Origin: Aldrovandia affinis | Lineage: Eukaryota > Chordata > Actinopteri > Notacanthiformes > Halosauridae | DNA: 64,000 nucleotides | Assembly: GCA_029706075.1 (NCBI GenBank) | Contig: JAINUG010000007.1 | Span: 6,821,501 to 6,885,500 of the forward strand | Direction: 5' to 3' | The notes under the pieces: model-generated | Seen by the model: the letters and a program-made list of their open reading frames with translations, nothing else | Told to the model about the DNA's origin: nothing | Databases searched by the model: none | Program-made: the position numbers and the translations under genes | Shown here: positions 33,246 to 43,705 of the stretch, one piece after another | How positions within the stretch are numbered: the first letter of the stretch is position 1 | Layout: each line of letters opens with the position of its first letter

Positions 33246-33994
33246 TCAATGGTTACACCTTATAAGCCAAAAGCTCCAGCAATCCACAGCCTTCTAAGGA
33301 ATAACAAATAATATTGTATGCTAAACATAAATACACAGTAGGGTTACATTATCCGTTTCCAAAGAGAAGAGGTTAAACACTAAGGACACTGAATAAAAAA
33401 GTATAAACGGGTTAGCAAGCAGATACACACAAACCTAGTCTGCGAAACAAAATGATTTTGTAGAAAGTGTAAAAATATGCTGAAAAAGTAAACAAACAAA
33501 CAAACCAACAAAAAACAAACAAAAGGCCTCTTCTCCTTGACGAAAATGACATGAGACATATATGCAGATATTTTCAGACTTGTTATGCCTACATTTTTTT
33601 TTCATGAATTTGTAGCCACAAATAAATCAGCAGTATAAAAAAATTGCTGTCTGGTATTAACGTCTGTTTTTGTGGCACGTTGTTGTAAACTGCTGATTTA
33701 ATAATTTATCTTTTTCAATCAATTTTTTTGTAATCTTCTACAAAACGTAAACATTTTTAATTTGTATTTTTTATTTTTTTGCCACAGGACAAAAGGGAAG
33801 AAAAAGCAAAGGTGACCGCAAAGTGTTTATCCCTCGTTATGTGCAGGGCATCCTAGCAAGAGATCACGTGGTGCTATCGGGCAGTGTTCACTGGGGAGGG
33901 AGAGCGGGTGTGTCGGGGCGAAGTGCCCGGCTCCATGTATCCTCTCGGTTGAAGCCTTCTCCATTGGTGGGGTTTGAAACATCAGACCTTTCGC

Positions 33995-34153
33995 TCAAAT
34001 GTTCACGTCCCTCACATCTGTTGGAGTACAGGACAGGTCCGACTCATCCTTGATGGTCTTTGTTTCTGAGGACATGGTGTGATGCTGCTGTGCCTGCCGT
34101 AAGCTGATCTCCAGCAAGGACTCGATCTGTTCCTGACATGCCCGAAGACAGTC
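33995..34153 (-). CDS. ccnd1: ccnd1 coding exon 5 and stop
   Basis: This exon has 52 codons plus TGA (33997-33995), with acceptor CCCAACAG. It encodes the last cyclin-fold helix ([23 protein letters not shown]), a Ser/Thr/Glu-rich PEST-like linker, and the C-terminal [11 protein letters not shown]. In that tail the Thr-Pro is the known phosphorylation site controlling nuclear export and ubiquitination of cyclin D1. Confidence 0.96.
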   Translation of the reverse strand, partial: DCLRACQEQIESLLEISLRQAQQHHTMSSETKTIKDESDLSCTPTDVRDVNI

Positions 34154-37100
34154 CTGTTGGGCAGGAAGGGACAGAGAGAGGATAAGAGGGGATAGAAAAA
34201 GAGAGTAGCAGGCACAGCTAGTCAAGCCTTGCTTTCAGCTGAGACATGGCTTGTGGTAACTGGAATGTTCAAACAGGGCTTCACAGCTTCACAAGCAGTT
34301 TTCCCTCCACATACAAGCATTCCTGGCCCCCAGGAAGCAGGCAGCCAACCACCGTAAGAGCATGCTGGTCTAAACCACTATCTCTGGAATGGAGGGGTCA
34401 TTGTTTTTTGAGACACAATACTGTGCACCAGTGCCACAACATCGGGCTCCCTCGCCCGGCAGCATTGACTGCAGGCTTTGGGATTAAGATCGCAGGCCAC
34501 CCAGTGCAAGGACACGGATGTTTCCACCCCACCCACCGACATCTCCCTGACCCCCGCCCAGGCCCCAGTCCTTGGCAGCCACTAGCTCCCTCAGAGGTGT
34601 TAGTGTCTGCATGACTGGCCGTGAATAGAGGCCCTCCTGGAGAAAAGGGCAGGGGCCTGCCACATTCTTTCAGGCCACTTTCAAAGTGGACACAATTCAC
34701 TGGCATCCCATTTCTTGCTTCGCCATTCATATAGATGTCATCAACATTAAATCAGCTCTAATAAGCTCCCGAGCCTGTGTGACAGCAATGTGATCGTGTT
34801 ACATTGCTGTTTCTGTGAACAATAATGTAAATTATTGTGAATTATAATTATAATGAAAACAACCTTTCAAGAACAAACTAATATAGTATGATATACAGTG
34901 GGAATAAAAAGTATTCACCCCCTTTGCCATTTTTCACATTTAATTTTCTTACATCATGGAATTGAATACTCAAACAAAATATTCAAATAATAATGTCAAA
35001 TAAAATTTCAATATATGAAATACATTTTTCTTAATTAATTACAAATAAAAAACAGACAATTGATTGCATAAGTATTCACCCCCTTGACTTAATACTTGGT
35101 AGGATAACGTTTAACTGCAATACAGCTGTGAGTCTATTTGGGAAAGTCTACAAGCTTTGAACATGAGGACACAGCAATTTTTTGCCTTGGATCATTGTCC
35201 TGGTCTCTTGCAGACTGCAGAAGGTTTTCCTCCAAGATTTGTCTATATTTTGCTCTTTATTTTTTCCAGTCCCTGAGCAGAGAAGCATCTCCATAGCATT
35301 AGGCTCCTGCCTGTTTCACGGTAGGGATAGTGTTCTTGGGATGATGCGCAGTCTTCGGCTTGCACCAAACATAGCTCCTACCATTGAGGCCAAAAAGTTC
35401 AGTCTTGGTCTCATCGGACCATAGAATCTTCCTTCACTTGATTTGAGAGTCTCTCATATTCTGACAAACTCTAGGCGAGATTTCAGATGTGAGTTTTCTT
35501 CAACAATGGTTTTCTTTTGCCAGCCTTCTATAGCACAGATTTGTAAAGTACCCAGATTGTTGTTGTCCCATGGACAGTTTCTCCCATCTCTGCCATGGAA
35601 GACTGTAACTCCGTCAGAGTTGCCATAGGCGTCTTGGTAGCCTCCCTAACAAGTGCATTTCTCGCACGGATGCTCAGTTTTGGAGGTCAGCCTGTTCTAG
35701 GCAAATTCACAGTTGTGCCATATCTCTCTATTTCTTTATGATGCATTTAACGGTGCTCATAACGGAGATATTCAAAGTCTTTAAAATCATCTTATATCTT
35801 TCCTGTTATGGGTGCTTTGTAAGAACGTTTTCTTAGATTTTCTTGGAATGTTCTATGGTCTTCACGATGAAGCTCTTGTTTGGAAATGCACTAGCCAACT
35901 GTGGGACCTCTCACAGACAGGTGTATTTAATTTTAAATCATTTAAAACACCTTAATTGTACTCCAATCAAATACTTATGTGACCTCTGAAGACAATTGAT
36001 TTATGAAGGTGTGACTTAGCAAAAGGCATGAATACTTATGCAATAAATTGTCTGTTTTTAATTGTAATTAAGAAAAATATTTGTTTTATTTGACATTATA
36101 GAGTATTTTGTGTTGATCAGTGGCAATAAATCCGAATTAAATCCATGTTGATTCCATGAAGTAAGAAAATAAAATGTGAAAACTGGCAAAGGGGTGAACA
36201 TATTTTATATCCCCTGTAAACTGTGTAATGACTGTAATCCAGGTAATATATAGAGCAGTACTTTTTGGCATGCTACGGCAGCACAGCCAGCTGTTTCCCT
36301 GGGTGGGAGGGTTGGAGCATTAGGAGGAAGACAATATGCCATGAAAGGCCAGAAACCCAATCTGGTCTGCGAAATTCCTGGCCCCAAAACAATGGAAGGT
36401 AAATTCACCTTCCCTTCCAATTCACTGGACGTAGGATAAGACCGGCAGATCTATTCAGGCGGGGGAAAGATTGCTCTTAGGCCCGAATTCTAATTATTTA
36501 GGTTCTAATTACCTGGGATCAAAGAGCAAACAAGAAACTAGAGCTTAAAAAGTCATCGAATACCAGTCTTCGAATACCTGTTTTCGAATACCTTTGAAAA
36601 AAGCTTTGTTTGGAAATGCGTCTACGTTTCTGGAATAAACATTGGCATTTATTATGCTTTCAGTTTCAGTTTCATGTTCTACACTATATAAACAATATAG
36701 AGAACAACTAAAAAATTAAAAATAAAAACTTTTGTGGCAAACCCTGACATGGATTAGTGCAAATTCCTTTACCCGTCTCCCATTAGAGATTGATTATTCA
36801 GGGGTGCCTCCCTCTCCTGGCACTCTATCCTAAATGACTTTGATGAACAAACGGCCACTCCGTCACCATGACTAAATTGCATTCATTCGGGTAATTTCCC
36901 TTTGCTTCTTTGTTGCTTTTCCAGTGGACCCCACAAGCACCTGCCCCCTCCACCCCCCCAGACCCCCCCGATGCGGGGAGACAAAGGGCCAATACATCCC
37001 CTTGACTTTTTACACGTTATTCTCGCTCGGGTGACTGAGCTGGAGTTGGGGCTATACAGCCACTTCTCTAGGCCTGCTGACCACCGGAGTGTTTATGGCC

Positions 37101-38484
37101 TGGCTTACATGTCCATTCGTGTCTCTCCCCCCACCTCTCACGCTCTGGCCAGCATAGAATAAACACAGCACTCTTGAGTATTCCTCGACAGCCATTCATG
37201 CTAAGGGTGACTACCACGTAACAAAACATCATTATGAGTCAATGAACAAAACACCTTTAAACAAAACACCTTTAAAACATTCATGAAGCTGCCGGGGTTG
37301 GCTGGATTGGGGGCAGGGTATTTTTACCACCCTTATCGAAGTCCTGTTTATTCTCCAGTTTCTAAATTTTGTGCCAGAGAGGACCGGAAAATCTGGTTAA
37401 TTGAGAACAAGTGGGCAATGGTGCGCATACCCACAATGTCTGCCCGCATGTGTACGGGTCACATGCACGTGTGTGACAAGAGACATGCATACAGTCTCTG
37501 CCTGTGGGACACGTACCGGGTCGCTCTTGATGACTTGCGATAGAAAGTCGGTGAGGTTCTGGGACAGCAGCATGCTGTCGCTGCTCTTGAGCTGCAGCCC
37601 CTGGATGGCCGCTGCCACGCTGCCGGCCGCGATCATGGACGGGGGGTTTGCAATGAACTTGACATCTGGAGCAGGAGCAGGGGAGAAGAGTACAGGTTAG
37701 GTTACTGTGGCCTGGCATCTGATCTGCATGCACCCCAGAGAGAAACACCTTGTCAGTGGATTGAGCAGTTACACCACAGAAACCCTGCGTGTGAACTACA
37801 AGGGAGCAGGTGACTCAAGCAGAAACAAAAACTGAAGAAGAGAAATGTCAATGGGCAATTCTCGCCTATTTCACTACTTTCCAACCAGGTAACATGGAGC
37901 GTGGGGGTGGGGGTGGTATACTGTGGCAGAGCTCAATAATGATGAGGTCAGAGTACTGTGGAACAGTCAGGGACATTCTGAAGTGACACCATGCTGACTA
38001 GTGGCAGTGTGCCCTGCTGACTGTGCTGTAGGTCCAGGACTGGCTCCTCCCACTCCACCACTGTACCCCTCCACCTCTTCTCTCAAGAACCCTACTGAAC
38101 ACACACTTACACTTACACACACACACAGGCACACACGCACGCACACACACTTACACTTACACAGACACACACACACGCACACATGCACACATACACTTAC
38201 ACAGATACACTTACACAGATACACACACACACACACACACTTACACATACACACACACACGCACACACACACACATTTACAGTAACACTTACACAGAAAC
38301 ACATACGCACACACTTACACTTACACAGATACACACAAACACACACACACACACACTTACACTTACCATTGTACCCCCTCCTCTCCTCTCAAGAACCCTA
38401 CTGAACACACACTTACACTTACACACACACACACACACACACATGTGCACGCAGGCACACACACACGCACACACACTTACACAG

Positions 38485-38533
<49 letters not shown>

Positions 38534-41500
38534 CACACAAACACATACACACAAACATGCACACTCACAGACACACACACATGCAATCACCCACACATAC
38601 ACCAGACACTCACAGACAGACACGCACACACACACACACACACACTCAGGCACAACTGTACAACCTCTACACACCCCCACATAAACCCCTGTAAACTTAA
38701 TCTCAGGCACGTATTGATTCAGCGTGATTGTTAATTAATGAACTGCATACAGCAACCAGTATAACAAATAAAAATAAATCAATAAAAACGTCCAGTTTAA
38801 TAGATAGATAGATAGATAGACCTAGATCTATGGATATCACTTTTACATAATAATTCTCCAAAGAAAGACAACATACACAGTTACAGTGCCCCCCCACCAA
38901 CACATACACACACATACCCCCTTGTCTGAGGGCGAAATTATTTTAAATCCTTATAGTTGGGTTTCTATTCAGAAACCAGGTCTGGCTTCCTTTCTTAACC
39001 TGTTAAGTGCACAGGGAGATAATAAATGCATCACTGGTGCACCCCCTGGCGGATTGTTGGCCAAAGGAACCACAGACAAGTTCCTTAGTCAGGGCCTATT
39101 GTAATAAAATAAAATAAATTTAAAAAAATGATTTACCGTGCCGGCCATTAATTTCAGCATATTAATTAGGGGCCTTCCAAGTCTGTAATTGGATGTCTCT
39201 ACTCCCCAAAGTAAAAGAGTGTGGTATAATTGTCAGTTCCTATTGCCTCGTCTTGCGCCATTGAGACTTGGGAGAGAAGTAAGATTGCGGCGAGATTAAT
39301 TGGACCTGACACCGGAACAAAGGCCAAAGAAGGCCCCATTCATCTGCGTCCATATCCCTGCTAACCTACCCTAGGCTCCTTCCACTGAGAGGGGGACAAA
39401 CAGGCACAGCACCTCAGACAAAAAACGGAATGCCAACCGCCCTGAAGGGAGCACAAAGCGCAGAATCCTCTGGAGGAAAAAGAGGAGGAGAAAAAACTAG
39501 TCATCTCCTTCCTCCTGAAATGAAGGGGGGGTTGGGGGTGAAATATTTCATTAAGGCAAATCTAACTCACTTGTAAATTGTTTGGGAGGCTGGGGATGCA
39601 ACATGCTGGGACTAGCCGGAAACCTTTGTCGAAGCTTGCTCAACACAAAAAAAGCAGCTGAGCCATGGCTCAGCGGCGGCGGGTGGTACCACCACCTAGA
39701 GTGCACTCCCTCTACTCAATGAAGTGCTAACTTCAAATAGCACCCTGAGCAAAGTATCCCCCTGACCCAGCACGGCACAAAAGAGCAAAAATCCCCTTCT
39801 GTGGTGGGGGTGAGGGGTGCAGAGGAGGAATTCTCATTAATATCACCTTGAGTGAAACTCCCCTCACTTCCACAAGCCAAGCTTCCATTCACAGCATCTC
39901 GAGATGGACCTGGAGTGGAGTGGACGTTGGATGGCACAGGGGCGTTGGATGGCACATGGGTGTCTTCCTATGGATGTTTACCTTCAATGGACGGAGAGCG
40001 TCACCTTTGTGCTGTGGCTCGATAGAACGGCAGCGTGGCACATCCATGATAGCTAATACAGTAACACACACCCCTCCCCCCTTCTCGTAAGACAAGGGAC
40101 AGGGGATAATAAGACCCAGACAAGTCAGTCCTTAATGGTACGTATGATACCACACCTCTCAATAAGGAGAGAAGCTTCCTGAGGACTCACTCCCACAGAT
40201 GGAATTCTAGCAATGCTTCAGACTGATCACAGCTTCTATATAACCCCTCCCATTTGGGGAAATGGACCAGGGGTGAGTGTGACGAAACACCTTCCAAATC
40301 AATGCTGTGCCTGACCAGGCAAAACATAGCTGTAGGTTCACAAAGGCTGTTTTTTGGGCCATTCTCAGTGCATGTCTACATTCGGTTTCCCCTTAATTCA
40401 TCAGCACAAATTCTGACTCAATCTCAGTCGAAACAACTTCTCTAAATGGCAAGATGGTGTCCCATGAGCATGGTTATGTAACAACCATCATGGAAGTTAC
40501 AAATAAATGCAAGGTTTCATTTTTTGGCATACATAGTAGAAATTAACAAAGAAACCACACATGCCTTTTAAAATAAATAATTTGTAACTATATACTGTAT
40601 ATATGTGTAGTTTAGAACAGACATCCATCCAACTGCTCAGCACATTTTCAGTAATCCACTTTCAAATTTCAGGGGAAACGCACAACATCACCCAAGGCCA
40701 ATTGCCCTGGGGATAAACTGGTGCAGACGACAAAAAAAACAGAATGTTCCCCAGTGCAGGAGGGGGCGGCAGAGTGACTGTAACACAAGGACTCCCATGC
40801 GTACCTGTAGCACAGAGAGCCACGAATGTCTGGGTGTGCTTGCGCAGAATGTGCTTGCTGTCCTGATGGATTGGCAGCTTGGAAAGGAAATGTTCAATGA
40901 AATCATAGGGAGTTACAGAGGCTAGATCCCATTTCAGTTTATTCAAAGCCAATAGTTCCATTTGCTGTGAGAAAGACAAAATAAGAAAGAGCAGTGTTAG
41001 CCACAAATGCTTTCTGAAATCCTTCCACAAGTTGGCTACAGCATGAATTCATTTAAACCAAAAACCACTAGATGGGGATGTCGCTCTATGAATGTCATAT
41101 CGACTTGTAATTTGTGGGCTAAATTAAGTTCTAATTTTAAAAAAACGTATATGAAAATCCTGAATTTTCTTATTGTATTTAACATTTAAATTGGGAATAT
41201 ATTTCAGTAATCTGAAAAATAAAGTTTTTTAAACTAAAATAACGTCTATGTTGTCCAGAAAAGGATTAAATAACTGAATTCATATAATACATACAGTAGC
41301 TTAAATAAGGTCATATAAGTTAGGCAACATAAGGTATGGGAAGCTTAAAGTGATACCATTTGCAATATCGAAGTTTGTCACAATTTCAGAAGAACACATT
41401 TCCTGAAGTCAATTTACCAATAACTCGCTTGGTCGGATGGAATTGTCTGTATATATGCACAACTTCTCAGCTGTCAGGGGGATGGTTTCCTTCATTTTAG

Positions 41501-43159
41501 AAGCCAGAAACATGCAAGTAGCTCCCAGTAACTGTAATCTGGTTTTCGTTGTGGGTTCCACAGACAGGAATCTGTCCAAATAATTCATAGCTAAAGGAAA
41601 GACTTCCTCTTCACATTTCTGCTCTTCACAGACCTATAATAAAAAGGAAAATACAATTAGGGTTCAAAGCATGTAAAATACTCCATACACATTCGGTTTA
41701 CCACTTATCTACAAAGGAAATCCGAAGAATTTCCAAACATTTAGCAATTTTAACGACAAGCTTTACTCCTATAAGTAACATATCGTTATCTTCATCTTTA
41801 AGAGCTGCACATATGCATCACATTATTTACAAAAAACATTTATAAAAAAAATAAATTCTAAGGTTACAGTCATTATTTCTAAAACAGTTAGTTTTTAGTT
41901 AATATTTTCAGTAATTATTCGCAGGCACAGAGGATCCAATGCAAGGATCGGGAAGAATTTTGTAGTTCGTCATCTTTTCAAAAAATATTTTAAAATATTA
42001 TAAAATTGTTACGGCGTTACATAAATACATTGATATGTTTTATGATACATACTGTATAGGAACTGAGCAAAATATCCCGAATAAAACAGTGAATAATTAA
42101 TGAAAATAACTAAAATCATAATACACCGCTTATTCGCAAGGAGCATGCGACATTTACATCACGCTAAGATACGGAACTTAAGAAATTAATTAAAAATGTG
42201 TGTATGCGTGAATTGATAACATAAATCCCATGTAAATCTTCTAAAATATGTACACTGCCAGACTGTATCATTTTTATCACAACAATATCGAAGGGTTCTG
42301 TTATTTCTCATATGTTAGAAGCGACTTTAAAACACCGAACACTGCAATCGCTGAGCTGTGGCAAAACTTTATGGTCAGAATGAAAACGTTTTCCACTACA
42401 AATGATTACAAAATTATATAGGTAACATAAACAAGTAGTATTTCACTTATGTCAATGATACGAATATTATAGAATTTCTACGATATTAAGTAGCCCACTT
42501 TACCGCACGAGAACAAAGATGGCGCACATTACTGGCACGATTTGCACTGCATACGTGTACATTGATATTAATTTAAAATCAATTCAAATTAAATATGTTT
42601 TAGGTTACAGGCATAGAAAAGAAACGAACGTTTCACTTAGTATTTTGCCTGATTGCCTGCAGCACCTATAATTAAATAGTATATTGGTTATATCAGGCAA
42701 GTACAGTAACACATAAAAAGCAAAAGTCAAGATTAGAATGAATATGGAAATAACATTGCAGTACATAAACGAACATACGTGGCATACAAATAGTCAAGCT
42801 AGGCTTAATACGGCATCAAAAGAAGCCCTTATTCCAAATACATTATAATGATTCTAAAGGGCATAACGAAAAGTATCAGGCGACAAAATGTTGCAAAACT
42901 ATAAGCTAAATGTAAATTGGTCTGACGAGTTAAATTCTTATAAAAACAACAGCGCACAAACCTCCAACATCCATGTGGCAACAATTTTCCTCATGTAAGG
43001 CACAATTTCTTTCTGAACACATTTGAAGTAGTTTGCCGAGGGAAGGTAATTGTCTTCCGCTTTTAACATTGTCTGCAGCACCCTGTCATTGATCAGGTTG
43101 GCATCTTGGTAAGCTCTCCTAAAGGGTTCCACCTCGCAACACAGTAGCTGGTATTCCAT
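33995..43159 (-). CDS. ccnd1: cyclin D1 (five coding exons, 293 aa)
   Basis: Cyclin D1 is the growth-factor-responsive regulatory subunit of CDK4/CDK6, which phosphorylates RB in G1. The coding exons are 43159-42962, 41633-41418, 40964-40805, 37665-37517 and 34153-33995, all with GT donors and AG acceptors. They sum to 882 nt (293 codons plus TGA), and as I recall them the lengths of the first four match those of mammalian CCND1. Visible features are the LxCxE RB-binding motif near the N-terminus (LLCCEVE, residues 5-11), the cyclin-box core [12 protein letters not shown] (about 55-67), and a PEST-like tail ending [11 protein letters not shown], whose Thr284 is equivalent to human Thr286, the GSK3-type degron site. 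The exon 4/5 sequence ([28 protein letters not shown]) separates it from cyclins D2 and D3. The acidic run before the degron in mammals is reduced. All splice sites and the frame look intact. Confidence 0.97.
34896..36216 (-). mobile_element. Tc1/mariner-like element in ccnd1 intron 4
   Basis: Imperfect long terminal inverted repeats start CAGTGGGAATAAAAAGTATT at the left and end ...ATATTTTATATCCCCTG at the right, with CCCCTTTGCCA-type inner sequence, all flanked by TA dinucleotides (34894-34895, 36217-36218). The minus strand retains a decayed Tc1 transposase segment around 35300-35420 ([18 protein letters not shown], then a TVK-like motif). It has many stops, so the copy is dead. The 80-aa plus-strand ORF at 35182 is its antisense shadow. 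It lies wholly within the intron between coding exons 4 and 5. Confidence 0.85.
37517..37665 (-). CDS. ccnd1: ccnd1 coding exon 4
   Basis: This exon is 149 nt. It completes the split Asp codon and encodes [20 protein letters not shown] through LSQVIKSDP. The acceptor is CTGGAGCAG-type (CTCCAG) and the donor is GTACGTG. The [13 protein letters not shown] segment is diagnostic for D1 over D2 (which has IATGSVGAAICGL). The exon is GC-richer than its flanks. Intron 3 upstream of it carries a long CA microsatellite. Confidence 0.96.
38097..38690. repeat. compound CA microsatellite in ccnd1 intron 3
   Basis: About 600 bp of (CA)n with regular CACTTACA, CAGATACA and CATGCA variants. The block CACACTTACACTTAC recurs, and a unit containing CTCTCAAGAACCCTACTGAA appears at 38082 and 38390, so the tract grew by segmental duplication of about 305 bp. 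Long His-Thr or Cys-Val open frames across it are artefacts. It sits between coding exons 3 and 4. Confidence 0.95.
38801..38820. repeat. GATA microsatellite
   Basis: A short run of five GATA units in ccnd1 intron 3, about 110 bp after the CA tract. Confidence 0.85.
40805..40964 (-). CDS. ccnd1: ccnd1 coding exon 3
   Basis: This exon is 160 nt, with acceptor TTTCTCACAG and donor GTACGC. It encodes [27 protein letters not shown], then the second cyclin fold up to TFVALCAT, and ends in phase 1. The Asp codon is split across intron 3. The sequence is collinear with vertebrate cyclin D1 and has no gap. Confidence 0.96.
41418..41633 (-). CDS. ccnd1: ccnd1 coding exon 2
   Basis: This exon is 216 nt (72 codons, phase 0 at both ends), with acceptor ...TTATAG and donor GTAAATT. 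It encodes the central cyclin box: [18 protein letters not shown], then the [20 protein letters not shown] and [18 protein letters not shown] segments that are near-invariant in D-type cyclins and contact the CDK. It is missing from open-frame listings because it contains no start codon in a long frame. Confidence 0.96.
42962..43159 (-). CDS. ccnd1: ccnd1 coding exon 1
   Basis: This exon holds 66 codons from ATG (43159-43157) to GAG, followed by the donor GTTTGTG (phase 0). It encodes [11 protein letters not shown], containing the LxCxE RB-pocket motif, and the start of the cyclin box ([23 protein letters not shown]). The ATG lies just downstream of a promoter that resembles the mammalian CCND1 core promoter, which supports this start. 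The open frame continues 5' of the ATG, but that stretch has no cyclin similarity and is 5' UTR. Confidence 0.97.
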
Positions 43160-43300
43160 GTCTTTAAGGTTGCTTGAGCTTTGGGGTTTCGAAGGAGTCG
43201 GAAGGAGAGCTTTGCAAAAAGTTCCGCGGACGCTGCTTCCTCTGCTACTGCTGTATAAGTCCTCTGGAGGCTCCCAAACAAAACTCCCCTTTAGTGCTCT
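43160..43300 (-). other. ccnd1: ccnd1 5' UTR and transcription start region
   Basis: This is the stretch between the promoter elements and the ATG. It includes GGGAGCCTCCAGAGGACTT (minus strand), which resembles the start-site region of mammalian CCND1. No TATA box is evident at a fixed distance, in line with the TATA-less mammalian gene. The exact start site cannot be set from sequence alone. Confidence 0.5.
43280..43292 (-). promoter_or_regulatory. kappaB-like site of the ccnd1 promoter
   Basis: The minus strand reads AAAGGGGAGTTTT about 15 nt downstream of the CRE-like site. It matches the proximal NF-kappaB element described in mammalian CCND1 in sequence and relative position. Function here is inferred from that. 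Confidence 0.5.
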
Positions 43301-43306
43301 GTGCAA

Positions 43307-43314
43307 TGACGTTA
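43307..43314 (-). promoter_or_regulatory. CRE-like element of the ccnd1 core promoter
   Basis: The minus strand reads TAACGTCA about 150 nt upstream of the ATG. The mammalian CCND1 core promoter has TAACGTCA just upstream of its start site, bound by CREB/ATF. The nearby AAGGGGAGTTTTGTT and GGAGCCTCCAGAGG (43250-43295) also follow the mammalian order as I recall it, so the alignment is more than a chance 8-mer. Confidence 0.65.
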
Positions 43315-43344
43315 CTGTTGTTAAGGAGAGATCAAAGCCACAAT

Positions 43345-43440
43345 GAGCATGAGAGAGAGAGAGACAGAGAGACAGAGAGAAGGAGGGAGGGAGAGAGCAA
43401 ACGAGCGCGCGCGCGCGAGAGGCCACAACGAGGAGGGTAA
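43345..43440. repeat. GA-rich and CG dinucleotide tract upstream of ccnd1
   Basis: A (GA)n/(GAGG)n purine run (about 43350-43396) is followed by seven GC/CG steps (about 43404-43418) and more GAGA. On the gene strand this is a polypyrimidine tract immediately upstream of the CRE-like site. Such tracts can adopt H- or Z-form DNA and bind GAGA-type factors. Confidence 0.8.
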
Positions 43441-43705
43441 ATCTTCAAGAGCTATCCCACATAAGTTCCTTAGTCCTCCCCAACGCCAATGGTCCTTTTC
43501 TGCTGGTGGCGGTCGGCCTGAGTGCGGCTGGAGGGGGTGTATTGGATGGCGTAGTAACCTAATGTCTATGTATTGCAGAGGGGGCGGTATTAGACACATG
43601 TATTTTTCAAACACAAGCCACCCACTTATCCATCATACCCCGACATTACTCAGGTGCACGGATGTGCTCAAGTATAAATATTTACACACATTCATACTTA
43701 TTTAG

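Larger units (their letters stand above)
30800..33994 (-). other. ccnd1: probable ccnd1 3' UTR
   Basis: The AT-rich stretch downstream of the ccnd1 stop holds no convincing ORF. Mammalian CCND1 has a 3' UTR of about 3 kb, and a similar length here would end near 30.8 kb. AATAAA signals on the minus strand occur near 33771, 32155, 31334 and 30387, so the true end is uncertain. Sites matching the seeds of microRNAs known to repress CCND1 lie at 31086, 32011, 32295, 32991, 33239 and 33880. The boundaries are inferred. Confidence 0.5.

Noticed and set aside
35182..35628. Plus-strand ORFs in ccnd1 intron 4
   Set aside because: They are the antisense of a decayed Tc1 transposase, not a host gene.
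38085..38690. Possible CRISPR-like regular repeats
   Set aside because: The spacing is that of a compound dinucleotide microsatellite, with no spacers of constant length, in a vertebrate genome.
37967..38734. Several long His/Thr- or Cys/Val-rich open frames on both strands
   Set aside because: They are translations of the CA/TG microsatellite in ccnd1 intron 3. The same applies to the frames at 47261-47921.
42938..43614. 162-codon minus-strand frame starting far upstream of the cyclin ATG
   Set aside because: The extension is translated promoter/5' UTR with GA and CG repeats. The start at 43159 matches the conserved cyclin D1 N-terminus. The part beyond 42962 is intron.
43174..43705. Overlapping plus-strand ORFs across the ccnd1 promoter (88 and 120 codons)
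   Set aside because: Low-complexity Arg/Glu stretches from the GAGA tract. No sign of a real divergent gene.
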